From an uncultured Hyphomonadaceae bacterium (lineage in GTDB: Bacteria > Pseudomonadota > Alphaproteobacteria > Caulobacterales > Hyphomonadaceae): DNA of 64,000 nt. A program made the position numbers and the translations under genes. Positions 1 to 8,221 of the stretch are shown here, in pieces (the stretch's first letter is position 1; each line of letters opens with the position of its first letter). Under the pieces are notes generated by a model. That model worked only from the letters and a program-made list of their open reading frames with translations, was not told where the DNA came from and ran no database searches. The stretch is taken from NCBI GenBank assembly GCA_913057945.1, contig CAJXOF010000003.1:1-64000 (forward strand), written 5' to 3'.

Positions 1-33
1 TCTCGTGGGCTCGGAGATGTGTATAAGAGACAG
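1..33. other. Nextera transposase adapter left at the contig end (not genomic)
   Basis: Bases 15-33 are the 19-base Tn5 mosaic end AGATGTGTATAAGAGACAG. Bases 1-14 are the tail of the Illumina Nextera read-2/i7 adapter (TCTCGTGGGCTCGG). Translated forward it gives the peptide MCIRDS, a well-known sign of this contamination in databases. Genomic sequence therefore starts at base 34, and any frame crossing base 33 is artificial. Confidence 0.97.
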
Positions 34-184
34 CTTCAAAGGCCTCCCCGGTCGCCATTTCCTGCGGGGATGCCGATTCGACGACCTCGTCGCGAGGCGC
101 ATAGGTGTCGAGCATGACAGACCCGGCATAGCCTGCAGCCACAAGGCCGCAGAGAAGAAGGACAATAGACAGCAGTCTCAGCAT
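34..184 (-). CDS. Secreted or membrane-anchored protein, N-terminus only (cut by contig end)
   Basis: Reading leftward from the ATG at 184, 50 codons are open up to the adapter junction. The first ~20 residues form a typical signal peptide or membrane anchor: MLRLL, a Leu/Val/Ala-rich core, then small residues. A polar stretch with Asp/Glu and Pro follows. A GGAG ribosome site lies about 10 bases upstream. The rest of the gene is missing because the contig ends, so no family can be named. It is oriented like rlmB, which lies upstream of it on this strand, with 55 bases between them. Confidence 0.55.
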
Positions 185-239
185 GGCGGTACGCGCTCCG
201 TCAGTTTTCCCCACAGCGTGGTTAATCCCTAGCAGAGCT

Positions 240-1073
240 TTATGACAGGGGGAAACGTTTCCGGCTGCTTTCGTAAAAGGCCACTGCGGCTGCGTTGGAG
301 ACGTTCAAACTCTCCATTTCCGGGGCAATCGGAATCCGCGCGAGCTCGGCGCAGGCCTTGGCCACGGCGGGGCGGATGCCAGGGCCTTCGGCGCCCAGTA
401 CGATGGCGAGTTTCTGCGCCCCGTCCACGGCGTCCGCGATCAGGCGTTTGCCTTCTCCCGCAAGGCCCACCGTGTGGTAGCCGGCCTCGCCGAGCTGTTC
501 CAGCGCGCGGGCGATATTGACGACCCGAGCTTCGCGCACGGTCTCGATCGCGCCAACGGCGGCCTTCGCGGCAACCCCCGTCACATTCGGCGCATTGCGC
601 GTCTGCAGCACCAAGCCGCCAAAGCCGAAGGCCGCTGCAGAGCGATAGACGGCGCCCAGATTATGCGGGTCGGATACCTGGTCCAGCACGGCGATATGGC
701 TGATCCCGGCATCAATCAGGTCTTCCAGCGCGACCGGCTCCAGCGGGTCCACTTTCACGGCGATGCCCTGGTGCACCGCGCCCTCGGGCAGGCGGGCGTC
801 AATGTCCCTGGCCGTCACCAGAACCGGCGCGATCGGCCCTGTGGCGGGCAGGCGCTGGGCCGCGTTCTCGGTCGCCAGAACTTCGTGGCAGGTGCGCGCG
901 GGATTGGCCAGCGCGGCAATCACGGCGTGCGTGCCCCAGATCCAGAGCGGACCGCCCTCGGCGCCGCCCGCGTCCCGCGCCTTGGCTCCGCGGCGCGGCG
1001 GTCTGGCAGGGCCCCGGCGGGGATTATCTGCGCCAGCGTGTGCTTTTCGCGGTTTAGAATGGTTGCGCGCCAT
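240..1073 (-). CDS. rlmB: 23S rRNA (guanosine-2'-O)-methyltransferase RlmB, TrmH/SpoU family
   Basis: 277 residues. The SpoU/TrmH knotted methyltransferase transfers methyl from SAM to a ribose 2'-OH; RlmB acts on G2251 of 23S rRNA. Visible parts: a basic, Pro/Arg-rich N-terminal tail (1-40), the small substrate-binding domain beginning WIWGTHAVIAAL, then the three SpoU motifs (DPHNLGAVYRSAAAFGFGG, LGAEGPGI and MESLNVSNAAAVAFYE). The frame stays open upstream to 1334, but that part runs over the tRNA-Tyr gene. The ATG at 1073 has a good AAGGAA ribosome site and is preferred. RlmB is the best paralogue guess; another TrmH-family specificity cannot be excluded. Confidence 0.9.
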   Translation of the reverse strand: MARNHSKPRKAHAGADNPRRGPARPPRRGAKARDAGGAEGGPLWIWGTHAVIAALANPARTCHEVLATENAAQRLPATGPIAPVLVTARDIDARLPEGAVHQGIAVKVDPLEPVALEDLIDAGISHIAVLDQVSDPHNLGAVYRSAAAFGFGGLVLQTRNAPNVTGVAAKAAVGAIETVREARVVNIARALEQLGEAGYHTVGLAGEGKRLIADAVDGAQKLAIVLGAEGPGIRPAVAKACAELARIPIAPEMESLNVSNAAAVAFYESSRKRFPLS

Positions 1074-1091
1074 TTCGGGTTTCCTTATAAG
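1063..1091 (+). promoter_or_regulatory. Candidate sigma-70 promoter for the tRNA genes
   Basis: TTGCGC (1063-1068) and TATAAG (1086-1091) are separated by 17 bases, facing tRNA-Tyr about 90 bases downstream. The site overlaps the start codon and ribosome-binding region of the divergent rlmB, so the two transcription units may share or compete for this stretch. The -35 element is weak. Confidence 0.4.
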
Positions 1092-1180
1092 GCCGCTTCC
1101 GGTGTGGATCGGCGGTGCTTCGGCGCCTATGTGAAGCGCTGCTGCGACGGCGTCAAACGGCGTGTGGTCGCGGGTCCCGT

Positions 1181-1265
1181 GGAGGGGTGGCCGAGTGGTT
1201 AAAGGCAGCAGACTGTAAATCTGCCCGCATAGCGTACACAGGTTCGAATCCTGTCCCCTCCACCA
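1181..1265 (+). tRNA. tRNA-Tyr (GTA)
   Basis: 85 bases including an encoded CCA end. The acceptor arms GGAGGGG and CCCCTCC pair perfectly, and the T arm contains GGTTCGAATCC. The anticodon loop CTGTAAA gives anticodon GTA, and there is a class II long variable arm as expected for bacterial tRNA-Tyr. First of three tRNAs on this strand. Confidence 0.97.
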
Positions 1266-1308
1266 CCCGCACCAGATGGTGTAAGGTGCTTTCGGAAGCC
1301 CTGACTGG

Positions 1309-1382
1309 GCGGGTATAGCATAATGGTAATGCACCAGCCTTCCAAGCTGTGTATGTCGGTTCGATTCCGTCTACCCGCTCCA
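1309..1382 (+). tRNA. tRNA-Gly (TCC)
   Basis: 74 bases with encoded CCA. The acceptor arms GCGGGTA and TACCCGC pair. The anticodon loop CTTCCAA gives anticodon TCC, and the T loop is TTCGATT. It follows tRNA-Tyr by 43 bases, a common Tyr-Gly order, although the usual tuf gene does not follow here. Confidence 0.97.
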
Positions 1383-1622
1383 ATCGAAATCCCAGTAATT
1401 CCAGCAGAATTCGCGGTTTTTTGGGAGCGTGTTTCCATCGTTTTGGCTTGGGCGTCACCCTCCACTCCGGGGCCATATTCCTTGCGGGTGACGCGCTGGC
1501 GCGCCTGTGTCCGGCCCGCAGGCGGGAGGGGCGGCAGAACGCGCAGTTCAGGGCTCAAATACGACAGTTTTACCGTTGACGGGCCAGAGATCAGCCTATA
1601 CATCGCTGCCTTCCTACCCCGT

Positions 1623-1709
1623 GCCCAGATGGCGGAATTGGTAGACGCGCTACGTTCAGGTCGTAGTTCTCGCAAGGGAGTGGAGGTTCGAGTCCTCTTC
1701 TGGGCACCA
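1623..1709 (+). tRNA. tRNA-Leu (CAG)
   Basis: 87 bases with encoded CCA. The acceptor arms GCCCAGA and TCTGGGC pair. The D arm is the typical leucine GGCGGAATTGGTAGACGCGC type, the anticodon stem CTACG/CGTAG encloses anticodon CAG, and a long variable arm is present. The 240 bases between it and tRNA-Gly hold nothing I can support. Confidence 0.97.
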
Positions 1710-1718
1710 TTTATTCAG

Positions 1719-1740
1719 CCGCTCTTCGGGGCGGTTTTTT
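1719..1740 (+). terminator. Intrinsic terminator after tRNA-Leu
   Basis: Stem CCGCTC/GGGCGG (one T-G pair) closed by a TTCG tetraloop and followed directly by six T. It lies 10 bases after the tRNA-Leu CCA end and would end the tRNA transcript. Confidence 0.85.
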
Positions 1741-1879
1741 GTTGTCTGGTAAATTTTGAAGGTCTGTGGCCGGTCGTGCCTGTGCGGGCCGGACTGGTAA
1801 ACAGAAGGTTTGCGGATACGTTCGAATTGCCCAGCAGGGCGGGGATGGGGTTTTAACCCTGTTCGGCCATTCTGCCGGG

Positions 1880-3715
1880 ATGCGTTTATCTACCATTACC
1901 CATACCGCCTATGTGACGACCGTCGTGCTTTCCATGATTACGGGGGCGACCATGTTGATGGCGTCCTCCGCGCTGGATGAGGAGCGGGCCGCCGTCGCCA
2001 ATCGCTATGCCTTCGACAAGGCCTCCTTCGAACTCGATGTCGAGATTTTCCACATGTCCGACAAGGCGCGGGAATATGTCATTACCGGCAATGAGGAATA
2101 TCTGGAGGATTACGGCGTCGTGGTCGCCGCCTTGCGGGATACCGAAGACCGCCTGCAGCACATGGAGGATGCCGGCGCCACGGAGATCGAGCTTGCGACC
2201 CTGACGGAGGCCATCGATCAGGCCAATCGCCTGACCAATGAGCAGAAACAGGCGATCGAGGCCTTTCAGAATGGCGACGCGGAGACGGCGCGCGACATTC
2301 TCTACAGCGACCATTACGAGGCGGAACTCGACCTCATCAACAGTGACGTGCTGCGCTTCCAGGCCTTGCTGGACCAGCGGACTGCTACCGAGATAGAGCA
2401 GGCCGTGCAGGCGTCACGGACCTGGAAAACCATTTCCGAGCTTGTACTGGGGCTGACGGCGCTGATGTTCCTGGGCGTGCTCTATTTCGTGCTGAAGCGC
2501 CGCATCCTGCGGCCGGTCAGCCGGCTGAGCGATGTTGTCACGCGGCTTGCCGATCAGGACTATGATGTGGACCTGTCAAATTTCCATAACAGGGACGAGA
2601 TCAGCGACATGGCGAAGGCCGTCCGGATATTCCGGGAGAACGGGCTGGAACGGCGGCGTCTTGAGGAAAAGCTGGAGCGCGACCTGAAGCTCAAGACGGT
2701 CCTGTCCCGCATGACCCACCGTGTGCAGGCTTGTGAAAGCAAGGATGAAGTGGCCGATGTGGTCCGCCTCTTCCTGCCGGCCATCCTGCCGGGATGCCCC
2801 GGCCGGCTCTATCTGTTCGAGAAGACCGACAATATCATGCGGCAGGCCAGCGAATGGCTGGTGCCTGCCGATTCTGCCGCACGCTTCGGGCCGATGGATT
2901 GCTGGGCCCTGCGCCGGGGCACCCTGCACCAGCATGGGGCAGATCAACCCGACATGCCGTGTGAGCATCTGCGGTCCGGCGAGGGTAAATTGCCGGAGAG
3001 TGGGCCAGAGGGCGGAGGTGCGGTCTCTTCCGTTTGTGTCCCTCTGACGGCGCAAAGGGAAGTCATTGGACTGCTTTACTGTGAGATGCCGGATGGTCCA
3101 GCCTATCGGGCTCATGAGCATTATATCGTCATGCTGGCCGAGAACATTTCGCTGTCCCTCGCCAATATGGGCCTGCGGGAAGAATTGCAGGAACAGGCCA
3201 TGGCGGATTCCCTCACGGGTCTCGCCAACCGGCGTCAGCTGGAACAGCGCCTGGGCGCATTGCTTCGCGATTCGCAGCATACGGAGCGCTGTGTCAGCTG
3301 TATCATGATGGATGTCGACCATTTCAAAATGCTCAATGACACGTATGGCCATGACAAGGGCGATGACGTGCTCCGGGAGATCGCCAGGATCCTGCAATCG
3401 CACACGCGCGAGGATGGGCTGGCCTTCCGCTATGGCGGCGAAGAGTTCGTCATCTTGCTGCCCGGTGTGGAAACCGAGGATGCGCTGCTGCGCGCGGAGG
3501 CCATTCGCAGTGATATCGCCGCGCATCGCTTCCATCATGATGGCATCGTGATTGACGGGGTCACGGCCTCTTTTGGGGTTTCGACATCGCCGGATATCTG
3601 CCCGGATACGCGGCTGGTCCCGACGGCGGATGCGGCCCTCTACGAATCCAAGACCAGTGGCCGCAACCGCGTCACACGGGGGTGGGTCGCGTCGTCCACG
3701 GACAAGGTGGCCTGA
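1880..3715 (+). CDS. Membrane diguanylate cyclase (HAMP-GAF-GGDEF)
   Basis: 611 residues. Makes cyclic di-GMP from two GTP. Order: N-terminal membrane helix (~8-30), a helical periplasmic sensor with a CHASE3-like look (~31-180), second membrane helix (~185-207), HAMP (~205-257), GAF-like domain (~275-430), GGDEF domain (~440-605). The catalytic motif is intact as GGEEF (519-523). The inhibitory RxxD site five residues before it is not conserved: the Arg is there but the Asp position is Gly, so product inhibition may be absent. The ATG at 1880 begins the first membrane helix; an upstream GTG (1766) only adds Arg-rich sequence. Monocistronic, convergent with the pilus operon. Confidence 0.9.
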   Translation: MRLSTITHTAYVTTVVLSMITGATMLMASSALDEERAAVANRYAFDKASFELDVEIFHMSDKAREYVITGNEEYLEDYGVVVAALRDTEDRLQHMEDAGATEIELATLTEAIDQANRLTNEQKQAIEAFQNGDAETARDILYSDHYEAELDLINSDVLRFQALLDQRTATEIEQAVQASRTWKTISELVLGLTALMFLGVLYFVLKRRILRPVSRLSDVVTRLADQDYDVDLSNFHNRDEISDMAKAVRIFRENGLERRRLEEKLERDLKLKTVLSRMTHRVQACESKDEVADVVRLFLPAILPGCPGRLYLFEKTDNIMRQASEWLVPADSAARFGPMDCWALRRGTLHQHGADQPDMPCEHLRSGEGKLPESGPEGGGAVSSVCVPLTAQREVIGLLYCEMPDGPAYRAHEHYIVMLAENISLSLANMGLREELQEQAMADSLTGLANRRQLEQRLGALLRDSQHTERCVSCIMMDVDHFKMLNDTYGHDKGDDVLREIARILQSHTREDGLAFRYGGEEFVILLPGVETEDALLRAEAIRSDIAAHRFHHDGIVIDGVTASFGVSTSPDICPDTRLVPTADAALYESKTSGRNRVTRGWVASSTDKVA

Positions 3716-3762
3716 CGCAGGCGCGGTGTCCAGAGTGCGCCTTTGGGGCGTCTCAAGGCGAT

Positions 3763-4710
3763 CTAGTCCGCGCCGATGACCAGTGTGAGCCGGTCGGAAT
3801 ACTTGCCGGCAAGAGCGAGCGCCGTATCGGTACGGATCATGAAGTCCAGCCTGTGCTGTGAGCTTGTGCTGCCCTGCAGGATCGTGGTCTCAGTTCCGGC
3901 TGCAGGATGGACGAGTTGGCCATCCATGCGCAGCTCATAAGCGATGCCGTTCGGGGTGAATTCGTGGCGCAGCTCCCCGGCATTCTCCGACAGGAGATCT
4001 ATGGAATAGGGCGTGTTGGCGGCGACGGAAAAATCCAGCGATTTTTCCTGTCCTTTCATCAGGGCCCCGAAATCCACAGTCATTGATTTGGTCCCGCCCT
4101 GCGCATCGCTGCCAAACGACGCCACCACGCTCGGCGCAACCTGGGTCACCACATCGACCGTCTGCCGCGTAACCAGCTCCTGTCCGCCGTCACGGCTCTC
4201 GAACAGCGACACGGCCAGGCGCCCGACATACTGGCCGGCCGGAACGCGCTGTCCGGGGGGCAGGCTGACCTGGAATTTGACCCGTCTCTGAGGCTGGCCC
4301 CTGGGCAGGGATCCATGCATTTCGACGACATTGTCGCCCGATGAAGTCTCGCGCCCCGCCTGCTCAATCCGCACATCAAGGGAATTGCCGCCCGAGTGCA
4401 GGGTCGCCTTGCCTGGCCCCGCATCAGGTTCGATGCGAACGATATAGGCGCATGCCTCTCCGCTATGCTCCACCGTGAGGGTGCCGAGTTCGGTGTGAAC
4501 CCGGTTACTGTCGCCGTCATAACCGCGGCTCAGCGCGCCGCGATACTGGATGAGAGGCGCCGGGGCCAGTCGGAGACGGCAGGGATCTGTTGCGGACGGG
4601 GAGCCCGCCTCGGTCATGCTGGTCGGCGACAGGGGCAAGGCGTCCTGGGCCGTGGCGGCATTTGCGAGCATGAGGGCCAGTCCGGCCAGCCAGAGTCTAG
4701 CATACAGCAT
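3763..4710 (-). CDS. Two-domain SCPU pilus subunit, probable tip adhesin (CsuE-like)
   Basis: 315 residues with a clear signal peptide (MLYARLWLAGLALMLANAATA). The C-terminal half (~180-315) is a Spore coat protein U (SCPU) fold ending in the usual KYSDRLTLVIGAD strand. The N-terminal half looks like a second, diverged beta domain with a Cys pair. In archaic chaperone-usher systems the last gene (csuE) encodes such a two-domain tip adhesin, and position fits: last gene of the operon, one base after the usher stop, with its ribosome site (GGAGG) inside the end of the usher gene. Ligand unknown. Confidence 0.78.
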   Translation of the reverse strand: MLYARLWLAGLALMLANAATAQDALPLSPTSMTEAGSPSATDPCRLRLAPAPLIQYRGALSRGYDGDSNRVHTELGTLTVEHSGEACAYIVRIEPDAGPGKATLHSGGNSLDVRIEQAGRETSSGDNVVEMHGSLPRGQPQRRVKFQVSLPPGQRVPAGQYVGRLAVSLFESRDGGQELVTRQTVDVVTQVAPSVVASFGSDAQGGTKSMTVDFGALMKGQEKSLDFSVAANTPYSIDLLSENAGELRHEFTPNGIAYELRMDGQLVHPAAGTETTILQGSTSSQHRLDFMIRTDTALALAGKYSDRLTLVIGAD

Positions 4711-4711
4711 T

Positions 4712-7363
4712 TCAAGCTCCCTCCTTGTTCATTACGCGCACTGTTACATCATAGGGCGCAGTGGGTTTGTTGGTCCGGATCTTCACCGGGTCTGGCAGTC
4801 GCATGACGCCAATTTCGCCTTCGGGCACCTGGAAGGTAGCCGTCGCACCTTCCGGAGAATCGAATTCCATTGTGATCGTTTCCCCGTGCTGCAATCCATC
4901 GACATAGAACCGTCCGCCGCGATTGGTGAACATCTGGTGGCGTTCCCCATCGCTGGTGATCGCATAGCCGGCGGCAAACGGGACCGGCTCGCCGTCCTGA
5001 TCCACCAGAATGGAGATCACGGCGACATTGCGGTCATCTCCCAGTCTCACAATATACCCCGACCGGTAGCTGGGGAGAAAAGTCAGCGCCTGTCCCCCAA
5101 GCGATGTGCCGGGCGGCGCGTCCGGTGCGTCAACCTCGATGGTGCGGACGTAATAGGCGTTGAGGTCAGGCACGACCGCAGGTCCGAGCCCTGAGGAAAA
5201 GGCTGCATAGGCCGGCTTGGTGTCGAGAATGGAAGCCTTGGGATCGGCCGCGATGTCGAACCCTTTCACGGCCTCATTCTTCGCAAAAATCACGAAGCTG
5301 TCATAGACCGGGCGGGAGAGTGCGAGCGCGCCATCGGCATAGACAAGGGCCGAGCCAATCGAGAACTCGGTCGTTGTCTCTGATCCGAAGGCATCCTCTT
5401 CTCGCACAGCAGAGAAACGCTGTTCGGCCCGGCCCTCAAAGCGGTTCGCAATATAGGATCCGCCAAGGCGAACATCATCAATACCGGATTGCCGCGTATA
5501 GGTGGTGTCCCACCCAAAGCTGCCGACATTCCGGTCCATGCGGGATGAGTAGGATGCGCGGGAGGAGGGCGTGCGGGTATCGTGAGAGAGCTGGGCGTAT
5601 CCGTCACCCAGGCGGATGCTGAAGGAAACACCACCGGACCATTCTTCCGCCTTTCCGGGAACCTGGTTGTAGCGGAGCACAGTCCCCAGCGTTCCGTATG
5701 CGGTGCGCCAAGTGTAATTCGCGGAGACAGACTTTTCAAACTCGGACTCCGAATGGCGCTTGCGCAACCCGCTTGAAACCTGCATCCGCTGTGTCGTGGA
5801 AAAGTTGCGTGAAAGTCTGGCGGCAATGTCGTATTCGATGTTTCCGGATCCGCTTCCCAGCGCCTGGTACTGCTCTTCCTGATATCGCGCCTGCAAATCA
5901 AACCGCGTCTGTCTGGCCGAGTCCGTATCACTCCATCGGTAGAGCGCTGTCATGGCGCCGCCGCTGCCCTCATCATGATCGCTGAAGCCGCCAAGAAATC
6001 CGAATGTGCCGTATTTGTTGGTATAGAAGAGGTCGGCCCCGAGATTCACGAGGGAGGTGTCGGCCTGAAGATTGACCCCGGCCGTCAAGGCATCCGTCCA
6101 TCCTTTCCGGTAAAAGGCGCTGATGGCAGGATTGTCCATGTCGTAGTCACGCACACCCTCGTCGAGTTCGGCCGTCGGACCGATACTGACCGCGAAGTCA
6201 CTGACCCCTTTTTTCAGTAGGCTGAAATCATAGAAGGCCGAGAACACAACGCGGTCGACATCGCCGCTATCATACTCGATTTCCAGGACGATATCATTTC
6301 CTGCCGCGCTCTGGAGCGGCAAATCTGTCAGATTGTAGCGGCCGGGACTGAGCCTGAACTCGCGTATGTACTGCCCGTTGATATAGACGAGCACCCGCGC
6401 GGAGCGCTCCAGTTCGAATTGCTGGGAGGGATTGGTCCGGTATTCCTCATAGGGCTGAAGGGCGAAACTGCGAAAGCCTGCAATCCCGAGCAGCCGGGGG
6501 TTTCCCTGCAGCCCGCTGGTGGGGACCGTGAGATCGCCAGCTTCCAGTCGAATACGCCGGTCGACCAAATCCTTGGTGAGGCGCGTGTCATTGAGGGCCA
6601 GCGCATTGTCGCTTGTATCGCTGTAGCGCACGCCCGTTTCCAGGACGACATCCCGCAGGTTGACCGCGGCGGTCAGGTTCAGCTGGGTGGCGGAAAATCC
6701 CGGATCAATATACTTGCTGGTATGAACATATTGGGTGCCGGCCGCAAAGTTGACGATGGCGCTGGTCTTGGCCTGATCCACCGTATTCAGTTGTAGCGCC
6801 GGATTGAGACGAGGCTGGATATGAAGAGGGACAATTGATCTCATATCGATCGGCACATCGATATCCAGCAGAAGATTGGTGTGATCGAACGTGGCCACCA
6901 ATCCCATCGCGTTCAGTGCATTCGTGGTCACCGTCTCTTGCTGGGCGCCGATCTCAAGCAGCTCGACCTGCTTTTCTTCAATCAGGAAAGGCAGCAGCAG
7001 ATCGACAATCGCCCGACGATTGACCGTCGTTTCGCCGGGTGTGAGGCTGGGAGTCATCGTCACGTCGCCCTGGTTCAGTCCGGAAATTATGACCGGGTAG
7101 GGCAGGCTGACCTGTTGTTGCTGTTTTGCGCCAAACAACGCCCCGAAAATCTCGTCGACCGTCGCCTTCTTGTCGAGATTGGGAGCCGTTTGTCCCTCGT
7201 CGTTTCCCGGGTCTTCCGCATGTGCCAACAAACTGGGCAGGTGCGATACCAGGAATGCGCCGAAGCCCAGGGCGAGCGTGGGAAGCCGCCGGCGCAGGAA
7301 GCCCTTCGCCCCGCGGCGTGGCCCCGTCTTCCGGCCTGAATTCGCAGAAGGCTGACGCACCAT
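4712..7363 (-). CDS. Outer-membrane usher of an archaic chaperone-usher pilus (CsuD/FimD family)
   Basis: 883 residues. Forms the outer-membrane pore through which pilin-chaperone complexes are assembled and secreted. The N-terminus has an Arg-rich start (FLRRR) and a hydrophobic export segment (~28-48). Next come the usher N-terminal domain, a long beta-barrel region with many YxxRxxxF-type strands, and a plug-like insert. Two small C-terminal beta domains end in a typical VxVRV strand. Length is normal for the family (about 800-900). It starts 9 bases after the chaperone stop and is followed after one base by the adhesin-like gene, so the three are surely one operon. Confidence 0.92.
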   Translation of the reverse strand: MVRQPSANSGRKTGPRRGAKGFLRRRLPTLALGFGAFLVSHLPSLLAHAEDPGNDEGQTAPNLDKKATVDEIFGALFGAKQQQQVSLPYPVIISGLNQGDVTMTPSLTPGETTVNRRAIVDLLLPFLIEEKQVELLEIGAQQETVTTNALNAMGLVATFDHTNLLLDIDVPIDMRSIVPLHIQPRLNPALQLNTVDQAKTSAIVNFAAGTQYVHTSKYIDPGFSATQLNLTAAVNLRDVVLETGVRYSDTSDNALALNDTRLTKDLVDRRIRLEAGDLTVPTSGLQGNPRLLGIAGFRSFALQPYEEYRTNPSQQFELERSARVLVYINGQYIREFRLSPGRYNLTDLPLQSAAGNDIVLEIEYDSGDVDRVVFSAFYDFSLLKKGVSDFAVSIGPTAELDEGVRDYDMDNPAISAFYRKGWTDALTAGVNLQADTSLVNLGADLFYTNKYGTFGFLGGFSDHDEGSGGAMTALYRWSDTDSARQTRFDLQARYQEEQYQALGSGSGNIEYDIAARLSRNFSTTQRMQVSSGLRKRHSESEFEKSVSANYTWRTAYGTLGTVLRYNQVPGKAEEWSGGVSFSIRLGDGYAQLSHDTRTPSSRASYSSRMDRNVGSFGWDTTYTRQSGIDDVRLGGSYIANRFEGRAEQRFSAVREEDAFGSETTTEFSIGSALVYADGALALSRPVYDSFVIFAKNEAVKGFDIAADPKASILDTKPAYAAFSSGLGPAVVPDLNAYYVRTIEVDAPDAPPGTSLGGQALTFLPSYRSGYIVRLGDDRNVAVISILVDQDGEPVPFAAGYAITSDGERHQMFTNRGGRFYVDGLQHGETITMEFDSPEGATATFQVPEGEIGVMRLPDPVKIRTNKPTAPYDVTVRVMNKEGA

Positions 7364-7372
7364 GCCCGCCCG

Positions 7373-8125
7373 TCAGTTCTTGTAATAGTCCGCTGCCATC
7401 GTCACGGAAACAGGCCCGACAGGAATGCCGTCAGGCCAAGGCAAATCTACCACGGCCTGGGTTCCCGCAATGATGTTGCGGTTGTCGAGTTGGGACACCG
7501 CCTCACCCGACAGGTCAATTGAGTGACTACCGGCCCGGACGGTCACGACGGTGTTCTGCAGGATGGCGCGGCGCTTGCCCGTATTCTTGATGGTGAGCCT
7601 CAATTGCGGCTCATCCGCATCGGTCCGGGCGAGTTCGCTGGCAATGATTTCAGCGTTCGGAGACCCCTCTCTCGGCAACACGTAGAGTGCCGCTTCATAG
7701 CGAAATCCCACATTGACATCCACGACGCGCTTGTCGCCAGCGTCCTCGTGCGCATACGGAATTGGCAATTGCTCGACGACCAGGCGGTATGCGAGTTCAG
7801 TGTCCGGGTCTGGATCCCCAATCCATTGGGCGCGTATGGACTGGCTCTGTCCGGGCGCAAGTACCAGCTGGGGAGGGGTGACGATGAAATCATCAAATTC
7901 CGGCTCGCGGATCTCGTTTCCCTTGTCGTCTGCAGAGCGACGGAAGACCTCGATCTGGATGGCAATCGGTTCGGCGTGCGTATTCCTTATAACGAATGTT
8001 CTGGAGGCGCCGGCGCCACTTGGCGTGAACTGCGCGACGATGGGAGCAAACTCATAGGCCCAGGCGGCCGACGATACCGAGGCCAACATGCCGGCTAACA
8101 AAATGAACAATGCTCGAAACAGCAT
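7373..8125 (-). CDS. Periplasmic pilus chaperone, PapD-like, archaic (CsuC) type
   Basis: 250 residues. Binds unfolded pilins in the periplasm by donor-strand complementation and hands them to the usher. A signal peptide (1-29, ending SSAAWA) is followed by two Ig-like domains. Family features are the RTFVIRNT-type strand, the YRLVVEQLPI strand with the Arg and hydrophobic pattern used to bind subunit carboxylates, and the second-domain N-GKRRAILQN segment. The ATG at 8125 is chosen over one 33 bases upstream because of a GGAGG site and the signal peptide. The gene lies just downstream of a terminator-like hairpin. Confidence 0.9.
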   Translation of the reverse strand: MLFRALFILLAGMLASVSSAAWAYEFAPIVAQFTPSGAGASRTFVIRNTHAEPIAIQIEVFRRSADDKGNEIREPEFDDFIVTPPQLVLAPGQSQSIRAQWIGDPDPDTELAYRLVVEQLPIPYAHEDAGDKRVVDVNVGFRYEAALYVLPREGSPNAEIIASELARTDADEPQLRLTIKNTGKRRAILQNTVVTVRAGSHSIDLSGEAVSQLDNRNIIAGTQAVVDLPWPDGIPVGPVSVTMAADYYKN

Positions 8126-8156
8126 CTGCGTCCTCCGCTGGATAAACCTGTGTCTC

Positions 8157-8203
8157 AAAAAAAGGTGTCAGGTGGCGCAGACGTTGGAGCGGCGCCACCT
8201 GAC
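8157..8203 (-). terminator. Terminator or attenuator between pilin and chaperone genes
   Basis: On the minus strand a perfect 12-bp stem (8192-8203 with 8167-8178, GTCAGGTGGCGC/GCGCCACCTGAC) with a 13-base loop is followed, after three bases, by seven T (8163-8157). This is a strong intrinsic terminator 19 bases after the pilin stop and 32 bases before the chaperone start. Partial read-through would give much pilin and little chaperone and usher, as major pilins need. Confidence 0.85.
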
Positions 8204-8221
8204 GATCCCATCAGGATGCTC

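Noticed and set aside
5..232. Plus-strand 75-codon frame at the left edge
   Set aside because: Begins inside the Nextera adapter (MCIRDS peptide) and lies opposite the real signal-peptide gene.
1199..1675. Minus-strand frame of 158 codons across the tRNA region
   Set aside because: It is antisense to tRNA-Tyr and tRNA-Gly and to spacer DNA, with no ribosome site or protein-like pattern.
2576..3538. 320-codon minus-strand frame
   Set aside because: Exact antisense shadow of the diguanylate cyclase; such frames are common in high-GC DNA.
3720..3744. Hairpin GGCGC/GCGCC followed by TTT after the diguanylate cyclase
   Set aside because: Only a 5-bp stem and three T; too weak to call a terminator.
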